DNA of 64,000 bases from Alcaligenes parafaecalis. GTDB lineage: Bacteria > Pseudomonadota > Gammaproteobacteria > Burkholderiales > Burkholderiaceae_B. This document shows, one piece after another, positions 60,602-64,000 of this stretch. The number at the start of each line of letters is the position of its first letter. Positions within the stretch are counted from its first letter, which is position 1. The notes below the pieces were generated by a model. That model ran no database searches. It was given only the letters and a program-made list of their open reading frames with translations, and was not told the DNA's origin. Both the position numbers and the translations under genes were made by a program. The stretch is from positions 186,001-250,000 of the forward strand of contig NZ_JAPKNA010000004.1 of the NCBI RefSeq assembly GCF_026344135.1, written 5' to 3'.

Positions 60602-61261
60602 GTGTTGCAAACCTATTGGCCCGAGTTCGCTACTCTGGCTTTGATTCATTTTTTGGCCGTTATTGCCCCCGGACCTGATTTCGCTGTCACCATCCGCCAA
60701 AGTGTGCGGCTTGGCCGTCAGGCCGGTATTGCCACTGCCATTGGCATTGGTGCCGGGATCTCCGTGCATGTGATCTACACCTTGATGGGCGTCGGTGCCC
60801 TGCTCCACTCCACCCCCTGGTTGATGAGTGTGGCTGAAGTCCTGGGCGGTGCTTACTTGCTGTACATAGGCTGGGGTTTTTTACGACAGGCCAGCACACC
60901 GATGGAAATAAGCCTGGCCGAATCCGGGAATGGCAAGCCTGCTGCCGTCAGTGTGCGCCAGTCCCTGACGCTAGGCTTCATGACCAATGCCACCAATCCC
61001 AAGGCCACGTTGTTCTTCCTGGCCGTGTTCACCACAGTTGTCAGCGCCAGCACACCACTGACGACCCAAATGCTCTATGGCGTGTGGATGTGTCTGGTCA
61101 ATGCGGGCTGGTTTATTGTGGTCAGCCTGATCTTTACCAATCCCGGCGTGCGTCAACGATTTTTGCGTATGGGAACCTGGTTTGAACGCGTGACGGGGGT
61201 ACTGCTGCTGGGCTTCTCGCTGCGTTTGCTTGTTCATGCCGGACAACGCATCCTGCTCTAA
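60602..61261 (+). CDS. LysE/RhtB-family amino-acid exporter
   Basis: A 219-residue protein of six helices with the family beginning HFLAVIAPGPDFAVTIRQSVRLGRQAGIATAIGIGAGI (pieces), the LGGAYLLYIGWGFLR segment and NATNPKATLFFLAVFT. LysE/RhtB proteins export amino acids and their analogues. The GTG start at 60602, with GGAG upstream, is one base after the oxygenase stop, so both are translated together; a TTG one codon on is possible. It may export the product of the oxygenase. Confidence 0.9.
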   Translation: MLQTYWPEFATLALIHFLAVIAPGPDFAVTIRQSVRLGRQAGIATAIGIGAGISVHVIYTLMGVGALLHSTPWLMSVAEVLGGAYLLYIGWGFLRQASTPMEISLAESGNGKPAAVSVRQSLTLGFMTNATNPKATLFFLAVFTTVVSASTPLTTQMLYGVWMCLVNAGWFIVVSLIFTNPGVRQRFLRMGTWFERVTGVLLLGFSLRLLVHAGQRILL

Positions 61262-61325
61262 GCCTGAACCTGCACAGCGCCAAGACTTTGTTTGATCAGA
61301 TCCTTGGCGATGCCCCAGCATCACA

Positions 61326-61360
61326 AAAAGTCCCACCCTGCAAAACAGGGCGGGACTTTT
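61326..61360. terminator. Bidirectional intrinsic terminator between lysE-type and symporter genes
   Basis: AAAAGTCCC-CCCTG pairs with CAGGG-GGGACTTTT with one mismatch around a 5-base loop; T-runs occur on both strands. It ends the LysE unit and the symporter unit. Confidence 0.9.
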
Positions 61361-61364
61361 ACAT

Positions 61365-61487
61365 TTAGATCATGGACTCGCCTGTCTTGCGTGCTCTGCG
61401 CCAGTCACGGATCAGATTGCCAACCAGCAAGATCAAGATGATGGCCGACATTACCGGCCAGACCAGGAAGTAAATCGTCATAAGCAT
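61365..61487 (-). CDS. Putative 40-residue small subunit of the adjacent symporter
   Basis: A 40-codon frame 33 bases after the symporter stop codon, with AGGAG about 7 bases before its ATG. The product has one hydrophobic helix (IYFLVWPVMSAIILILLVGN) and a basic tail (LIRDWRRARKTGE). Tiny one-helix proteins next to SSS or NSS transporters have been described as small subunits; this one fits by place, strand, ribosome site and topology. Too short for standard gene calls. Whether the transporter needs it is not known. Confidence 0.75.
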   Translation of the reverse strand: MLMTIYFLVWPVMSAIILILLVGNLIRDWRRARKTGESMI

Positions 61488-61520
61488 AGTGTTCTCCTTT
61501 TAACGTCTTCTCTCATGCAC

Positions 61521-63224
61521 TCAAGCACGAGCCGAGGCAGCTTCGCCTTGTTGTGACTCGCGAGCCTTCTGCTTGCTCGACGCTGGCGTGTCGTCGTAGT
61601 GAAACGACTGCACGCGCTCGGCCAGCAAAGAGAAATCAAAACGCTCCTGGCTACGCAAGCTGATGGCCACACACACCACAGCGCTGACACCGTAAGCGGT
61701 CAAGGAACCCAACAACACAATGTACTCACGCAAGAAGCCGATGAAGTTGGGCAACAGAATCGCTGTGGCAATGACTCCAACTGCAATCGCAATACGGCTG
61801 CGGAAGAACGCAAACGCCATCAAACCAGCAACTACGCCCCCACCAATCGAAGCGGTGATCTCGTAGAACACGGCAACCACACCCTCAATAGGAATCAGCT
61901 CAAAGCGAACAATCGTGAACAGCACCACGGCGCACAGAACCGACCAGCTAAAGGCCTTGTTGGTGACGCGGTCCCAGTAGAAGCTGACGATCACCGGGAA
62001 CACAATCGCCCCCCACAGTGCGCCCACAAACACCAGCATCACCAGAATATCCAGACGCAGGCTGGCGAAGATCACCCCCACCATCGTGGCAACCACCATG
62101 GTGATACGGCCCCACCACAACATGCGGGCAGGTTTTGGACGACCACGGGCAATGTTCTTGGCGTAGATGTCAGTCATCATGATGGCCGACAAGGCCGCCA
62201 GATCCGAGTCCGCCGTGGAGGACAAGGAGCCCACCACCAGGATGAAGAACAAGGCGATACCAAACGGTGGCAAATAGGTCGAGGCCATCTGCGGGATGAT
62301 GTTGTTCATATTCCCATCCACCGGCTCCAGGCCAGTGAACAAGGCCAGCAGACCCAGCATGCCCAGACCAATCACCACGGCACCATAGCCAATCGTGGCG
62401 GTCAGGAAAGTGGGTTTGATCAAGTCCTCTCGCACCGCGAACAGGCGCTGGGCAATGGTCTGATTACCAATGGCATAAGCCAGCACCGCCACAAAGTAAG
62501 GCGCACCTTGCTCCAGAATCGCTTTGGTCGAATAGAAGTTGGCTTGCTCGGAGTCCAGACGCCACCAGTTGGCCTGTACCATCTCGGGCCCGCCCGCGTT
62601 AAAGAAGATCAGCGGGATAATGACCACGGCCGACAGAATCATGGCAACCAGTTGGGCAAAGTCTGTCATTACCGAGGCACGAAAGCCCGACCATAAGGTA
62701 TAGGACAGCACACCCAGACCGGCAATCAGCACACCTTGAATAAAGCTCAGAGGGCTAAGAATCGATACCAAAGCACCTGCGGCAGTGAAGTTCACCATCA
62801 GGCTGATACAACTACCCACCACGTTGGAAATCGCCATGATCATCTGGCTGGACGAACCGTGCCGGGCATGCAGCACTTCGGCCAAAGTATGTGCCTGGGG
62901 TGCCAGCTTGCGGAAGCGCCGCCCAAAGGGGTAGATGAACAGAATCATCAAGGCCCCCCATAGTCCGTAATGCAGGGGACCGGATAGCCCGTATTTGAAA
63001 CCCGAGGTCGCGCTGGCATAAAACGACGCGGCCCATACCCAGGTGGCGATCATGCTGGCCGCTGACAGGCCAAACCCCACCGCACTGTTGGACACCATGT
63101 ATCCGTCCACGTTTTCTTTTTTCTGACCAATCATGAGCGACATCAGGAATGTCGCGCCATAAAAGCCGACCAACAACAATATGGCCGTTGTGGTTGAAAG
63201 CGTAAAAAACTCCGCCTCTTGCAT
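61521..63224 (-). CDS. Sodium:solute symporter family (SSS) transporter
   Basis: A 567-residue, roughly 13-helix transporter with ATWVWAASFYASATSGFKYGLSGPLHYGLWG, the sodium-site region GGPEMVQANWW and the SSS signature region AIMMTDIYAKNI preceded by GSLSSTADSDLAALSA. It resembles the DUR3/ActP-like branch that takes up small organic molecules with sodium; the C-terminal 50 residues are hydrophilic. Followed by a 40-residue partner gene and a terminator. The substrate is unknown; acetate-, urea- or amine-like solutes are all possible. Confidence 0.92.
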   Translation of the reverse strand: MQEAEFFTLSTTTAILLLVGFYGATFLMSLMIGQKKENVDGYMVSNSAVGFGLSAASMIATWVWAASFYASATSGFKYGLSGPLHYGLWGALMILFIYPFGRRFRKLAPQAHTLAEVLHARHGSSSQMIMAISNVVGSCISLMVNFTAAGALVSILSPLSFIQGVLIAGLGVLSYTLWSGFRASVMTDFAQLVAMILSAVVIIPLIFFNAGGPEMVQANWWRLDSEQANFYSTKAILEQGAPYFVAVLAYAIGNQTIAQRLFAVREDLIKPTFLTATIGYGAVVIGLGMLGLLALFTGLEPVDGNMNNIIPQMASTYLPPFGIALFFILVVGSLSSTADSDLAALSAIMMTDIYAKNIARGRPKPARMLWWGRITMVVATMVGVIFASLRLDILVMLVFVGALWGAIVFPVIVSFYWDRVTNKAFSWSVLCAVVLFTIVRFELIPIEGVVAVFYEITASIGGGVVAGLMAFAFFRSRIAIAVGVIATAILLPNFIGFLREYIVLLGSLTAYGVSAVVCVAISLRSQERFDFSLLAERVQSFHYDDTPASSKQKARESQQGEAASARA

Positions 63225-63750
63225 GTCTTTCCCTTTCTCTTCTGCGCGACGCCCCTGTGCTACGAGGTCATCCTGCGCATGCGTGCCAATTCCGCAGTAA
63301 CGCGCTGGGCGGCACCGATCCCAGGATCAGAACCGAAGCACCTAAACCGAACGCGCGCACGAACGCCCCCGCCCTTGGCAACGCCAAAGCGAGAAAAAGC
63401 AAGACACAGCGCAAAGTGCCTCACATTACGGAGAGTCTGCGGGCCTTACAGCAAATAAACATGGCCAGAGACAAGCCGCTCTGTTGCAGGCCGATGTCAT
63501 GGGAGACAGTCGGCTGGTTGTTCCGCGACCCAAGGGTCGGGCAAGGTGTTTCGGACTAAAAAGCCGGGTTGTTGTGCAACAACCTGTTGAAGAACGGACC
63601 GCCATTTTTTATGCAATTTTGTCGCACCTGAACGGCCTGTTCGAGACGCTGATTCAAGGAACCAGAGGGGTCAATTATACATATTTAAAATTTAAGGGTC
63701 TATATCATGCTGTTTCAGCATCGAGAAAGGGCTTTTCAGCCCTTTCCAGA
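63225..63750. other. Intergenic region between the symporter and response-regulator genes
   Basis: About 525 bases with no gene I can support on either strand; the short open frames lack ribosome sites and family resemblance. It must contain the promoter of the symporter. AT-rich sequence at 63600-63720 is the likeliest promoter zone on the response-regulator side. Confidence 0.5.
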
Positions 63751-64000
63751 TCAGTCGTAGACCTCGTCATTGCTTAAGCTCACGCGTGCCAGCTCCTGAC
63801 ACGCCAGGGGCACTTTGCCCACAAAGGCGTAGCCTTCCCCACGCACGGAGCGGATCGGTAGCTCCTCGCCCATTGCACTTAATTTGCGTTTCAAGCGGCT
63901 GATCAAAACGTCCACGGAACGGGCAGTCGCATCGCGCCCTTCTTCCAGCGGAAACAGGCGGTCTCGTTCCACCGTTTGCGGGCTGACGGCAAACAGAACC
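63751..64000 (-). CDS. OmpR/PhoB-type response regulator, C-terminal DNA-binding part (5' end outside window)
   Basis: The frame is open to the window edge, so the apparent GTG start at 63972 is internal. The visible 82 residues show the winged helix of OmpR-family regulators: LFAVSPQTVERDRL, then ATARSVDVLISRLKRKL (recognition helix) and IRSVRGEGYAFVG (wing), and a short tail ending in DEVYD. The receiver domain and any histidine kinase partner are upstream, outside the window. Its target is unknown. Confidence 0.9.
   Translation of the reverse strand, partial: VLFAVSPQTVERDRLFPLEEGRDATARSVDVLISRLKRKLSAMGEELPIRSVRGEGYAFVGKVPLACQELARVSLSNDEVYD

Noticed and set aside
61599..62696. A 365-codon plus-strand frame opposite the symporter
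   Set aside because: Antisense shadow; extremely His/Gln/Asn-rich translation without a family.

Overview
The window looks like chromosome of a betaproteobacterium in the order Burkholderiales, most probably Alcaligenaceae and plausibly Alcaligenes. The signs are gene orders typical of that group (lpxL-like pair/dapF/DUF484/xerC; znuABC next to zur; COG0523 GTPase/dksA/hslV/hslU; ahcY/PF04020/metF behind an SAH riboswitch), a Bug-family solute receptor, a cysteine-poor DksA, and moderately GC-rich coding sequence. The genus is inference. I saw no transposase, integrase of a mobile element, CRISPR array or rRNA.

Layout. 1-2.7 kb: end of an RND efflux pump and its outer-membrane lipoprotein. 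2.8-6.0 kb: MarR regulator divergent from a Bug receptor and a sulfatase-superfamily hydrolase. 6.1-10.8 kb: secreted tyrosine-type phosphatase, ChrA-type chromate transporter, LysR regulator divergent from an MFS exporter. 10.8-14.4 kb: accessory-looking stretch with an A-rich tract, a small exported protein, two tandem paralogous unknown proteins and a DUF4236 protein, ending close to tRNA-Leu(CAA). 15-17.5 kb: AI-2E family permease, a hexanucleotide repeat, nadE. 17.9-23.7 kb: GntR regulator and an operon cupin/DctP/DctQ/DctM/amidase. 23.8-31.8 kb: ilvD, ppc, TauE/SafE permease and two methyltransferases. 32-40.2 kb: cca, slt, 5-formyl-THF cyclo-ligase, the methyl cycle operon (ahcY, membrane protein, metF) and metK. 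40.5-44.9 kb: two lipid A type acyltransferases, dapF, DUF484, xerC. 44.9-49.5 kb: zinc homeostasis (znuABC, a previously hidden 49-codon ORF, Zur box, zur, COG0523 GTPase). 49.6-52.1 kb: dksA and heat-shock protease hslVU with a sigma-32 type promoter. 52.4-54 kb: CusF-like protein, GNAT, PduO-type cobalamin adenosyltransferase. 54-58 kb: C45-type acyltransferase, RpiR regulator, class III aminotransferase, CMD-family protein. 58-61.3 kb: LysR regulator divergent from an AlaX editing protein, a 2-oxoglutarate oxygenase and a LysE exporter. 61.4-64 kb: sodium:solute symporter with a 40-residue partner, and the C-terminus of an OmpR-type response regulator running off the window.

How genes work together. 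Zinc: Zur should control znuCB-znuA (and the 49-residue protein) and itself through one 15-bp palindrome; the COG0523 GTPase just downstream fits zinc delivery. Methyl cycle: the riboswitch senses S-adenosylhomocysteine and should turn on ahcY, the PF04020 protein and metF together; metK has its own leader. The cupin/TRAP/amidase operon and the GntR gene share an almost identical two-block motif with fixed spacing, which I read as the regulator's operator. The AlaX/2OG oxygenase/LysE run suggests amino-acid modification, protection of translation and export; this is the most interesting possible undescribed system, followed by the tandem paralogs at 11.8-13.0 kb and the 49-residue protein in the zinc operon.
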